Below are positions 8,333-16,293 of a stretch of DNA of 64,000 nucleotides, one piece after another. The first letter of the stretch is position 1; every line of letters begins with the position of its first letter. The DNA is from a virus, in IMG/VR virus record IMGVR_UViG_3300025767_000013, positions 1 to 64,000 of that record; one strand, 5' to 3'. The notes beneath the pieces are model-generated. The model had not been told where the DNA came from. It saw nothing but the letters and a program-made list of their open reading frames with translations, and did not search any database. A program made the translations under genes and the position numbers.

Positions 8333-8342
8333 AAATAGGTTT

Positions 8343-9020
8343 ATGGCTGAAAAGGGATTCAATAGAAAGTTCATGCATCCAACTCGTAGAAAGTTGGCTG
8401 ATATGGTTTTCACTGGTAAATACGAAAAGAACACTCAAATAGGATTTTCCGATGCAAAAGAAGAAACCAAACGCAATGTTGGTGATATTTGGGAAGATAA
8501 GGATGGTAATGTTTGGGAACAAAAAGAGTATGGTAAAGTAAAACAATCTAAACTCAGTAATACAATGGTTGAGGTTAGAAAGTATCTTCAACAATTAAAT
8601 ACTTGCAAAGCAACTGATTGTGATGTAAGTGGAAGGTTCTCTAAATCAGATAAAAAACTCATTTCAAAGACCGGTTATTGTGCTGGTTGTTTGGCTAAGA
8701 GAGAACTACAAATCAAACAAGATGGTTTATGGGAAGCATACGAACAATATAGAGTTTACTCTAATATGGCAGCGTATGGAACTGAGGTTTTGGAAAAGTG
8801 GAATCAAGCCTTAAATGAAGTTACCAATATTCACGAATACATCAACGATGATGGTTCGATTGAAAAGTGGTCATCAAATGAGGATGTCCAAACTTTGAGA
8901 GTACAAATTGAATCCGATATTGAAAATGGTAAGAAGGAACTTACCGAAGTTATTGAAAAAAGAAACGCTGCATATGAATTGTTGAAAGACAAGAATTATG
9001 AGTTAGTTACTAAACTTTAA
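8343..9020 (+). CDS. Conserved phage protein with a C4 zinc-finger-like motif
   Basis: 225 residues. The N-terminus is basic (FNRKFMHPTRRKLADMV). A C-x4-C-x19-C-x2-C arrangement (C88, C93, C113, C116; CKATDC and CAGC) suggests a bound zinc. The C-terminal half is helical and charged. No enzyme motif is visible. It lies two genes before the large terminase, where T4-type phages often carry the small terminase, but it does not show a recognisable gp16 pattern, so that assignment is only a possibility. A DNA-binding, late-transcription or packaging accessory role would fit the finger and the location. Confidence 0.65.
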   Translation: MAEKGFNRKFMHPTRRKLADMVFTGKYEKNTQIGFSDAKEETKRNVGDIWEDKDGNVWEQKEYGKVKQSKLSNTMVEVRKYLQQLNTCKATDCDVSGRFSKSDKKLISKTGYCAGCLAKRELQIKQDGLWEAYEQYRVYSNMAAYGTEVLEKWNQALNEVTNIHEYINDDGSIEKWSSNEDVQTLRVQIESDIENGKKELTEVIEKRNAAYELLKDKNYELVTKL

Positions 9021-9031
9021 TTTTAGAAACA

Positions 9032-9415
9032 ATGAAGGATAATAAGGTTTATTTAATTTTGATTGTTATTTTAGGATTTGTTGGTTACACTATGTTCACA
9101 ATGAGAGATATTAGAACCAATGTGGAATCCTTCAATCAAAAAATAGATTCTATCCAAAATGATATTGATTCAATTGCGTTAGTAAATTCGGAATTGGATA
9201 ACAAGATAGAATCGTTACATTCTGAAATTGAACTTATTGATGGTGATATCAGTAGAGTTCAAAATAACATTTATACCATAAAGCAGAATACAGATGAAAA
9301 AGTTAATAATGTTGATGTTCTTACTTTTAATGAGCTTGTCGAGTTTTTCTCAAACCGTTACTCAAACAGACTCGATAGTAAGACTGGAAGTTCCGATAGT
9401 AAAGCTGGTAATTAA
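9032..9415 (+). CDS. Membrane-anchored coiled-coil protein, candidate inner-membrane spanin
   Basis: 127 residues. A single N-terminal membrane segment (about residues 6-25, VYLILIVILGFVGYTMF) follows a short lysine-containing start, giving an N-in, C-out topology. Residues 30-100 form a long coiled coil with regular I/V/L spacing (IDSIQNDIDSI, LDNKIESLHSEIELID). The last residues are polar. This is the architecture of Rz-type i-spanins. The 3' third of the gene overlaps the start of another envelope gene in a different frame, as Rz/Rz1 genes often do. It has no homology that can be named by eye; a non-lytic membrane protein remains possible. Confidence 0.6.
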   Translation: MKDNKVYLILIVILGFVGYTMFTMRDIRTNVESFNQKIDSIQNDIDSIALVNSELDNKIESLHSEIELIDGDISRVQNNIYTIKQNTDEKVNNVDVLTFNELVEFFSNRYSNRLDSKTGSSDSKAGN

Positions 9416-9704
9416 GGATTTAGTTACCTTTGATGGTACTGTTTTGGAATTAACCGAAACAAAACGATTATTGGATTTATCTAATGATAAATTGTTATTG
9501 AAGGATGAGGTAATTGTTAACTTAAATACCAAAGTTCAGAATTTGGAAACTATCATCACTAAAAAGGATGAACAATTTAAGTTGGAACGAGAAAAATCAG
9601 AACAACTCTTAAAAGAGTTAAAGGGGCAACGAAGAAAAACATTTTTCTATAAAGTGGGAACTTTTATAGGAGCTGGGGCACTTACCCTTTTATTAGTAAG
9701 ATAA
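9294..9704 (+). CDS. Secreted coiled-coil protein with a C-terminal membrane segment, nested spanin-partner candidate
   Basis: 136 residues, read in the +1 frame relative to the gene it overlaps for 122 bases. MKK plus a hydrophobic stretch ending SLSSFSQ|T is a classic signal peptidase I signal of the kind common in Flavobacteriia. A coiled-coil region (about 50-112, LNTKVQNLETIITKKDEQFK) is followed by a basic patch (GQRRK) and a C-terminal hydrophobic segment (VGTFIGAGALTLLLV). There is no lipobox cysteine, so it is not a standard Rz1 o-spanin. The topology resembles a unimolecular spanin without the lipid anchor. The overlap, paired coiled coils and location before the terminase make a lysis role plausible, not proven. 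Confidence 0.6.
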   Translation: MKKLIMLMFLLLMSLSSFSQTVTQTDSIVRLEVPIVKLVIKDLVTFDGTVLELTETKRLLDLSNDKLLLKDEVIVNLNTKVQNLETIITKKDEQFKLEREKSEQLLKELKGQRRKTFFYKVGTFIGAGALTLLLVR

Positions 9705-9707
9705 TTT

Positions 9708-11291
9708 ATGGCTGAAGCTAAAAAGACATTAAAACAAATTATCGCTGAGGAATATCAGAGGTGTGCAAAAGACCCGATATACTTTATGCGAAAGTATTGT
9801 ATGATTCAACATCCGGTGAGAGGAAAAATTCCCTTTCACCTTTTTCCGTTTCAAGAAGATACACTTACTCAATTCAAAGACCATCGTTACAACATCGTAT
9901 TGAAATCTCGCCAAACTGGTATCTCAACACTAACCGCAGGATTCTCTTTGTGGAAAATGTTATTCAATGATGATTACAATGTATTGGTAATTGCAACCAA
10001 ACAAGAGGTAGCTAAGAACCTTGTAACGAAGGTTAGGGTGATGAACCAATACTTACCTTCTTGGTTAAAGTTAACAACCGTAGAAGATAACAAACTATCT
10101 CTGCGATACTCAAATGGTTCACAAATAAAAGCAACTTCAGCAGCTGGAGATGCCGGTCGTTCTGAAGCACTATCCCTTTTAGTATTTGATGAGGCAGCCT
10201 TCATTGATAAGATTGAAGAAATTTGGATTTCTGCACAATCTACTTTATCAACTGGTGGTTCTGCTATCGTACTATCTACGCCAAATGGTGTCGGTAACTT
10301 CTTCCACAAAACTTGGGTAGGTTCTGAAGATGGAACTAATGGATTCAATAACATCCGAATTCATTGGAGTGTTCACCCTGAAAGGGAGCAAGCATGGAGA
10401 GATGAGCAAGAGGTTCTATTAGGACCAAAAGGAGCAGCGCAGGAATGTGATTGTGATTTTGTTTCTTCGGGTGATTCAGTTATTGACCCACAACTATTAC
10501 AATTCTACAAAGATACCTATGTACAAGAACCAGTTGAAAGAGGTGGATTCGATGGTAATCTTTGGAAATGGGAATATCCAAACTATTCAAAATCATATAT
10601 GGTTGTAGCGGACGTTGCGAGGGGAGATTCTTCCGACTACTCCGCTGCGCATGTAATTGATGTTGAGGATTCATCTCAAGTAGCAGAATATAGAGGTAAG
10701 TTGGATACAAAGGATTTTGGAAATTTCTTAGTAGCATTAGCAACCGAATACAATAACGCATTGTTGGTGATTGAAAACGCAAATGTTGGATGGGCAGCTA
10801 TTCAACAAGTAATCGATAGAAACTATTCTAATCTTTACTATATGAGTAAGGATTTGAAATATGTGGATGTGGAGAATCAATTATCAAACAAATATCGTTC
10901 TGAGGATAGGGGAATGGTGGCTGGATTCTCAACAACATCAAGAACTCGTCCTTTGATTATCTCAAAGTTGGAAGAATATGTTAGAGAAAAATCTATCACA
11001 ATCCGTTCAGTAAGAACCATTGATGAGTTGTTCACATTTATTTGGAACAATGGTAGAGCTGAAGCAATGCGAGGTTACAATGATGACCTTACAATGGCAT
11101 TGGCAATCTCACTTTGGGTAAGAGATACAGCTCTTAGATTAAGACAAGAGGGGATTGATTTAACAAAACAGGCACTTAATGGTATATCTTCATATACTTA
11201 TACTGGGATATATGGTGGAAACGATATAGATGAAAACCCTTGGCAAATGAAAATTGGAGATTCCGTTGAGGACCTATCAAAATGGTTATAA
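9708..11291 (+). CDS. 17: Terminase large subunit (gp17-like packaging ATPase/nuclease)
   Basis: 527 residues, close to the usual length of T4-type large terminases. The ATPase domain has a Walker A variant (SRQTGIST, 67-74), Walker B (LLVFDEAAF, 157-165) and the coupling motif LSTPNG (189-194). The nuclease domain of the RNase H fold follows: VADVARGDSSDYS (300-312, with Asp302), VIENANVG (354-361, with Glu356) and NDDLTMALA near the C-terminus. It powers DNA translocation into the prohead and cuts the concatemer. Four bases separate it from the spanin-like gene, so lysis and packaging genes may share a transcript. The portal comes next but one, without the tail sheath and tube genes that separate them in T4. 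Confidence 0.95.
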   Translation: MAEAKKTLKQIIAEEYQRCAKDPIYFMRKYCMIQHPVRGKIPFHLFPFQEDTLTQFKDHRYNIVLKSRQTGISTLTAGFSLWKMLFNDDYNVLVIATKQEVAKNLVTKVRVMNQYLPSWLKLTTVEDNKLSLRYSNGSQIKATSAAGDAGRSEALSLLVFDEAAFIDKIEEIWISAQSTLSTGGSAIVLSTPNGVGNFFHKTWVGSEDGTNGFNNIRIHWSVHPEREQAWRDEQEVLLGPKGAAQECDCDFVSSGDSVIDPQLLQFYKDTYVQEPVERGGFDGNLWKWEYPNYSKSYMVVADVARGDSSDYSAAHVIDVEDSSQVAEYRGKLDTKDFGNFLVALATEYNNALLVIENANVGWAAIQQVIDRNYSNLYYMSKDLKYVDVENQLSNKYRSEDRGMVAGFSTTSRTRPLIISKLEEYVREKSITIRSVRTIDELFTFIWNNGRAEAMRGYNDDLTMALAISLWVRDTALRLRQEGIDLTKQALNGISSYTYTGIYGGNDIDENPWQMKIGDSVEDLSKWL

Positions 11292-11302
11292 TTTGGAATT
11301 AT

Positions 11303-11320
11303 GATATTTATATAGTATAA
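11303..11320 (+). promoter_or_regulatory. Putative late promoter, TATTTATA box
   Basis: GATATTTATATAGTATAA shares both the TATTTATA core (11305-11312) and the downstream TATAGTATAA with the element before 4507. The core ends 28 bases before the ATG at 11341, the same spacing as at 4507. Confidence 0.55.
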
Positions 11321-11340
11321 GTAATTATTTGATTTTACAC

Positions 11341-11748
11341 ATGGAAAATTATACTTCTCAACTTTACAAAGAATTTAAGAATATCCACAAAGAGGATATT
11401 TTAGAATACGATGTGGAAAATTACTATGACTTAAAAGAATTTGTTGATTTTTTGAATAACTTAAAAGAAGATATCAACGAAGCTGAATATCAAGGTAGAG
11501 AAGTAAAACTTAACAAACCTATGAGAGGTGATGTTAAAAAATTCAAAGTTTATGTTAAAAATGAAAAGGGAAATGTTGTGAAGGTAAACTTTGGACATGG
11601 TGGTTCTTCTGCTAAAGCAGCGGGAGAAGAAACTATGAGGATTAAGAAAGATAATCCAGACCGAAGAGCAGCATTTAGAGCTAGACATAATTGTGATAGT
11701 CCTGGTCCGAGAACCGGAGCAAGATATTGGAGTTGTAAAGCTTGGTAA
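11341..11748 (+). CDS. Small prohead-core candidate with a basic Cys/Trp C-terminal motif
   Basis: The ATG at 11341 is preferred over an in-frame TTG 12 bases upstream. 135 residues. The acidic N-terminal 47 residues end in INE|A (E47), a match to the gp21-type cleavage rule, and would leave a basic 88-residue mature protein. That part contains GDVKKFKVYVKN, VKVNFG, and a C-terminal block RRAAFRARHNC-x3-PGPRTGARYWSCKAW; this combination is familiar from hypothetical proteins of many T4-like environmental phages. The basic charge and predicted processing suggest an internal DNA-associated head protein. The gene has its own promoter-like box and precedes the portal gene. Confidence 0.72.
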   Translation: MENYTSQLYKEFKNIHKEDILEYDVENYYDLKEFVDFLNNLKEDINEAEYQGREVKLNKPMRGDVKKFKVYVKNEKGNVVKVNFGHGGSSAKAAGEETMRIKKDNPDRRAAFRARHNCDSPGPRTGARYWSCKAW

Positions 11749-11777
11749 AAATAAAGGTTATAAAATAAAGAAACAAA

Positions 11778-13532
11778 ATGGCAGAACAACAAAATAGTTC
11801 ATTCTTTCAGAGACTAACGAAACTCTTCTCCACCCAAGCGGTTGTAACAATCGATGCGGAAGGTAAGAGAAAGATTAAGGATGTCGATGATAGACAGCAG
11901 GGTAGTACCAACTTAATGAATTTAAGAGATAGGTACACTAAACTTCAGCGTTCATTCTATGGTGACCAAATGGCAGCCCAATCAATGGCATATCACCAAG
12001 TTCGTAGAGAATTATTTAGAGATTACGATGCTATGGATAATGACCCCATTATCTCATCCGCATTAGATATCTACGCTGATGAATCTACTTTGAAAAATGA
12101 GTTTGGAGAAGTAGTTCAAATCAAAACACAAAACGAAAGAGTTAAAGAAATCTTAGAAAACCTTTTCTATGATATTCTTAATGTAGAGTTTAACCTTTGG
12201 GCATGGACTCGAAATATGGTGAAATATGGTGATTTCTTTTTATCATTAGAAATTCAGCCAGGCAGTGGTATCATTAATGTAAAACCACTTCCAGTTTACG
12301 AAACTGAAAGATTGGAGAATACTGATGCAAACAATCCAAACTATGTAAAGTTCAAAGTTAACCATGACCCAAATGGTAAGGGTGAGTATGAGAACTTTGA
12401 AATCGTTCACTTCCGTTTATTATCAGATACAAACTTCCTTCCTTATGGTAAGGCAATGATTGAGAATGGTAGAAGAATTTGGAAGCAGGTTTCTTTGATG
12501 GAAGATGCGATGTTAATCCATAGAATTATGAGAGCTCCGGATAAAAGAGTTTTCAAAATTGATATTGGTAACATACCACCGCAAGAAGTAGATAACTACA
12601 TGCAGAAGATTATCAACAAAATGAAGAAAACTCCATTTGTTGACAAGAATACTGGTGATTACAACTTAAAGTATAACATCCAAAACCTAACCGAAGATTT
12701 CTTCTTACCTGTTAGAGGTGGTGATAGTGGTACTGAGATTGATTCATTGGGTGGATTACAATACACCGCAATTGAAGATATCGATTACCTAAAGAACAAA
12801 ATGTTCGCAGCTCTTAAAATTCCAAAAGCATATTTGGGATATGATGAGAATGTAAATGGTAAAGCAACTTTGGCAGCAGAAGATGTTAGATTTGCAAGAA
12901 CGATTGAAAGAATCCAAAGAACATTAGTATCCGAACTTACTAAACTTGCTGTTGTTCACTTAGCATCACAAGGTATTGAAGGTTCTGATATGGTTGATTT
13001 CGAATTGAATTTGGTAAATCCATCTACAATTTATGAACAAGAGAAAGTAAACCTTTGGAGTGAAAAAGTGAGATTGGTTTCTGATATTACTCAATTGAAT
13101 ATGATTTCAAAAGAGTGGGCATATGAGAACATCTTTAATATGAGTAAGGATGAAATCGACCATCAGAAAACAAATCTTATCAATGATATTAAGGATAGAT
13201 ATCGTTATCGTATGATTGAGGATGAGGGTAATGACCCTGCGGTTCAATCAGAACCATCGGATGTTGAGAATGAGTTGGAAGAATTAAAAACCGAACTCAG
13301 TAACAAAGGTGGTAGACCAAGAGAGGGTAACACTTATGGTAAAGATAAACACCCATATGGTAGAGACCCATTAGGAGCAAAGGAAAATCAAAAAGCACTT
13401 AAAAAAGAAGTTTCATCTGAAAAAATGGCCCATAAATTAGCCAAAGAATATGTAAATGGAATTTCAGCAAAGAAGAGAGTAATTTCTGAAAAGAAGGACT
13501 TTTTGAATGATGACAATTTGTTAGACGATTAA
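11778..13532 (+). CDS. 20: Portal vertex protein (gp20-like)
   Basis: 584 residues. The N-terminal and middle parts follow the T4 gp20 pattern: RRELFRDYDAMDNDPIISSALDIYADE (about 74-100), YGDFFLSLEI, HFRLLSDTNFLPYGKAMIENGRRIWKQ and the clip/stem region LMEDAMLIHRIMRAPDKRVFKIDIGN, then KMKKTPFVDKNTGDYNLKYN and YLGYDENVNGKATLAAEDVRFARTIERIQ. Twelve copies form the ring through which DNA enters and on which the prohead core nucleates. The C-terminal 90 residues are low-complexity and charged (GGRPREGNTYGKDKHPYGRDP) and probably disordered. It follows the small core protein by 29 bases. Confidence 0.93.
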   Translation: MAEQQNSSFFQRLTKLFSTQAVVTIDAEGKRKIKDVDDRQQGSTNLMNLRDRYTKLQRSFYGDQMAAQSMAYHQVRRELFRDYDAMDNDPIISSALDIYADESTLKNEFGEVVQIKTQNERVKEILENLFYDILNVEFNLWAWTRNMVKYGDFFLSLEIQPGSGIINVKPLPVYETERLENTDANNPNYVKFKVNHDPNGKGEYENFEIVHFRLLSDTNFLPYGKAMIENGRRIWKQVSLMEDAMLIHRIMRAPDKRVFKIDIGNIPPQEVDNYMQKIINKMKKTPFVDKNTGDYNLKYNIQNLTEDFFLPVRGGDSGTEIDSLGGLQYTAIEDIDYLKNKMFAALKIPKAYLGYDENVNGKATLAAEDVRFARTIERIQRTLVSELTKLAVVHLASQGIEGSDMVDFELNLVNPSTIYEQEKVNLWSEKVRLVSDITQLNMISKEWAYENIFNMSKDEIDHQKTNLINDIKDRYRYRMIEDEGNDPAVQSEPSDVENELEELKTELSNKGGRPREGNTYGKDKHPYGRDPLGAKENQKALKKEVSSEKMAHKLAKEYVNGISAKKRVISEKKDFLNDDNLLDD

Positions 13533-13555
13533 AAAATTAATAAATAAAAATAAAG

Positions 13556-13585
13556 TTATATTTATATACGATAGATTTTCGTATA
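13556..13585 (+). promoter_or_regulatory. Putative late promoter with downstream hairpin
   Basis: TTATATTTATATA (13556-13568, core 13559-13566) overlaps a perfect 7-bp inverted repeat, TATACGA (13565-13571) with TCGTATA (13579-13585) and a 7-base loop. The next gene starts at 13615. The box-plus-hairpin plan matches the elements before 4507 and 18206. Confidence 0.5.
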
Positions 13586-13614
13586 GGAATATATTATTAT
13601 AGGATAAAAAAGTA

Positions 13615-14493
13615 ATGAAGAGGGTAAAACATTCAAAATTCAAAAATACGGGTATTCTATTTGAGCTACTTGTGAGGCAAATCACATTGGAGGTCTTAAA
13701 TGGTGATACTACCGAAAAGGCGAAGAAAATTGTTAAAGAGTTCTTCTCTTCCAGCACGGAATTGAACAAAGAACTTAGACTATATGATTTGCTTATAAAA
13801 GAAAGATACAATTCAGAATCAAGAGCTGAGAAATTCATTGATACTGTCAATGAAGCTCACGATAGAATTGACCAAAATAAACTACAAAGAGAGAAGTATA
13901 ATCTTATCAAAAAGATTAACGAATCATTCAATATGGATGAGTTCTTATCTTCTCCTATTTCGAACTATAAAGTTCTTGCATCTATCTATAAGATTTTTGA
14001 ATCGAAGAGATATACCGATTATGATGTAAAGGATGTATTTAACTCAAAAATTACCCTCATTGAGAATATCACATCAAAACCATCAACATTGGTAGAAACA
14101 AAAGATTCGGCAGATAAAATTGTTGAATCATATAAAAAGCAAGACAAAGATTTAAGATTACTTACCTATAAAATCTTAGTTGAAACTTTCAACAAAAAGT
14201 ATTCTAATTTAGATGAAAATCAAAAACAACTATTAAAGCAGTATATTAACAATATTACTAATACTACTGGATTTAAGTCTTATGTTGAAAAAGAAATCCC
14301 ATCTATTGTTGCTGAATTAAATCAAATTCAAAAGCAAATCAAAGATAAAGTAACTAAAATCAAATTATCAGAAACCATTTCTGTATTAAAGAAAACCAAA
14401 ATTGGTAAGGTGGTATCTGATAACCACGTTTCATCGTTGATGATTTCATACGAACTTATAAAGGAGTTAAAGGAAAAGGTAAATGGAAAGTAA
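13615..14493 (+). CDS. Conserved head-module protein, function unknown
   Basis: 292 residues, lysine-rich and largely helical. The N-terminus (MKRVKHSKFKNTGILFELLVRQITLEVLNGD) is strongly patterned and looks like a conserved family signature. The middle and C-terminus carry coiled-coil segments (LNQIQKQIKDKVTKIKLSE). No catalytic motif, signal or membrane segment is visible. It sits between the portal and the gp67/gp68-like core protein and overlaps the latter by 11 bases, so a role in prohead core formation or portal attachment is likely from context alone. Confidence 0.7.
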   Translation: MKRVKHSKFKNTGILFELLVRQITLEVLNGDTTEKAKKIVKEFFSSSTELNKELRLYDLLIKERYNSESRAEKFIDTVNEAHDRIDQNKLQREKYNLIKKINESFNMDEFLSSPISNYKVLASIYKIFESKRYTDYDVKDVFNSKITLIENITSKPSTLVETKDSADKIVESYKKQDKDLRLLTYKILVETFNKKYSNLDENQKQLLKQYINNITNTTGFKSYVEKEIPSIVAELNQIQKQIKDKVTKIKLSETISVLKKTKIGKVVSDNHVSSLMISYELIKELKEKVNGK

Positions 14494-14932
14494 GTTAAAG
14501 GAACTTATTGAAGATTTAATTGCTGAGATTGAACAAGAAGATTTGGAAATCGAAGAAGCAACCACTACATCCAATGTAGATGGCTACAATACTCCTAATG
14601 CTTTCAAAGATTCGGATGGAACTGATGAAGATGATGAACCTGAAAATGATTTTATAGATAGAATCAATACATCCACTGGTTATAAAAGAGTAGACGAAAA
14701 TCGTTGGCATGAATTAAGAAAAGATGAATCCTCTCCCAAAGCAAAAATTGGTAAGGGGATTTCGAATGTCAATAGACAACTTTCGGAAATCGAAACATTC
14801 CTTAGATGGTATGGTAAGATTAAAAACGAAAGTGGAATCGATAAAGACCAGTATTGGAAAAGAACACAAAAAAACTTATTCAAAATCAGAGAGAGGTTGA
14901 ATAACATCGTAACATCAATTAGCAAATTATAA
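14483..14932 (+). CDS. Prohead core protein candidate (processed, gp67/gp68-position)
   Basis: 149 residues. The first 25 residues are very acidic (LKELIEDLIAEIEQEDLEIEE) and end at IEE|A, a candidate prohead-protease site. The predicted mature protein begins ATTTSNVDGYNTPNAF, a Thr-rich start with a GYNTPxAF motif of the sort seen in head proteins of T4-like environmental phages, and continues with an acidic linker and a basic helical C-terminus (WKRTQKNLFKIRERLNNIV). It occupies the place of the small core genes 67/68 between portal and protease in T4. Function is inferred from position and processing signal. Confidence 0.68.
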   Translation: MESKLKELIEDLIAEIEQEDLEIEEATTTSNVDGYNTPNAFKDSDGTDEDDEPENDFIDRINTSTGYKRVDENRWHELRKDESSPKAKIGKGISNVNRQLSEIETFLRWYGKIKNESGIDKDQYWKRTQKNLFKIRERLNNIVTSISKL

Positions 14933-14947
14933 TTGGGAATTAGAACT

Positions 14948-16282
14948 ATGAGCATTACCAAAGAACAATTGAAGGAAACACTTCGTAACATAATGAAAGA
15001 AGAATCTGATTATCAGACATTCTTCAAAGCAGCTTTAGAAAAAGCAGGAAAATCAATTCCATCAATGTCTGATGATGAAAAGAAAGTATTCTTTAATAAG
15101 ATTGATGCTGCTTGGGATGGTAAAGGTGAGAAGAACGAAGAGTTAACTGGAAACCAACACAAATTGGATATTGATGGTGATGGTGAAATTGAAGCATCTG
15201 ATTTAGCAGCATTAAGAGCTAAAAAAGATGAATCAGTAACCGAAGGTAAAAAAAGATTTAATACTATGTATGGTGTTGGTAAATCGAAATATGTAGTAAA
15301 CTATCACGATGGTTCAAAGAAACACAAGGATGGTAGTGATTTCTTTGATATTCAAACTTTCAAAAATCAAAAAGACTTTGATAAATTCCAAAAAGCGCTT
15401 TTACAAAAAGGATTCATTGAAGAATCAGTAAACGAAGCAGCTAGTAGAACCGCAATGGAAATTGGTGGTTTGACTGGAATGAACAAAGATGCAATCCAAA
15501 AGTTTGTTGATACTAATGAGTTGGATATTGAAAAGGTTTTTCAATTTGTTAAAAAAGGAAAACTGTCAGATAGAATGGATTTGGTATCTGCAATTGCTGG
15601 AAAGCCAGGTAATCCTATTCAAAAGAAAATGATTAAGATGTTCGGTGAATCAGTAAACGAAGGCGTTTCTCCAAAGGATATGGATAAAATCAAAACCGCA
15701 GTAGAAGCAGCATCTTCATTTATGGGAATTGGTTCTGAGTTAAAGAAATCTGGATTAAAGTATGTATTCGCTACATCTCCAATGCCAATTTATGTAGTTC
15801 AACCAACTCCTAATAATAGAGTTGTTATCGTAAATAAGAAATACGCATCTAAACCTGATTTCGTTTATGGTGATACCGCAGTTGGTGTAATGGAATCTCT
15901 TACTGAAGGTAGAGCATTTATCAACGCAGCTAAGAAAGCAAAAGCTGAAGGTAAAACCGAATTTGAATTCAATGGTAAAACCTACCCAGTAACCATCAAA
16001 GAAAATTTAACTGAAGCAAGATTAGGTAAAGTTGCTTTGTTAAAGCAAGTTGAAAAAGGTAACACATCTCAAATAGAGGGTGTAAAGATTTCTTCGGATT
16101 TGGCATTCGAATTAAGAATGTTCTTAGAAAGACCAATTATGGCAAGAAGTAGAACTGGTATCGCTATTGATAATTCACAGATGAAGGATGCACTTAAAAT
16201 GATGGTGAATGCTGGAATTGAAAAAAGATTATCTGGTGGTGTTAAAGCTGAATTCAAAAAATTAATTGAAAAATACAAATAA
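14948..16282 (+). CDS. Internal head polyprotein candidate with five protease-like sites
   Basis: 444 residues from the ATG at 14948 (an in-frame TTG at 14933 abuts the previous stop and is less likely). Residues 1-99 carry a dockerin/EF-hand-like calcium loop, DIDGDGEIEASDL (74-86). The same short linker, E-(S/N)-(V/L)-(T/N)-E followed by G or A, occurs five times: after E99, E163, E238, E320 and E356. Between the linkers lie compact, mostly basic segments of 36-99 residues, including FNTMYGVGKSKYVVNYHDGSKK, a helical segment at 164-238, a 239-320 segment, GRAFINAAKKAKAEGKTEFE (321-340) with FNGKTYPVTI, and a helical basic C-terminal part. The layout fits a precursor cut by the protease encoded next door into up to six internal proteins. 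No enzyme is recognised. Confidence 0.7.
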   Translation: MSITKEQLKETLRNIMKEESDYQTFFKAALEKAGKSIPSMSDDEKKVFFNKIDAAWDGKGEKNEELTGNQHKLDIDGDGEIEASDLAALRAKKDESVTEGKKRFNTMYGVGKSKYVVNYHDGSKKHKDGSDFFDIQTFKNQKDFDKFQKALLQKGFIEESVNEAASRTAMEIGGLTGMNKDAIQKFVDTNELDIEKVFQFVKKGKLSDRMDLVSAIAGKPGNPIQKKMIKMFGESVNEGVSPKDMDKIKTAVEAASSFMGIGSELKKSGLKYVFATSPMPIYVVQPTPNNRVVIVNKKYASKPDFVYGDTAVGVMESLTEGRAFINAAKKAKAEGKTEFEFNGKTYPVTIKENLTEARLGKVALLKQVEKGNTSQIEGVKISSDLAFELRMFLERPIMARSRTGIAIDNSQMKDALKMMVNAGIEKRLSGGVKAEFKKLIEKYK

Positions 16283-16293
16283 GGAATACCAAT

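Noticed and set aside
8343-9020. Assignment of the zinc-finger protein as the small terminase (gp16)
   Set aside because: Position is suggestive, but no gp16 pattern is visible and two other genes intervene before the large terminase, so only a description is given.
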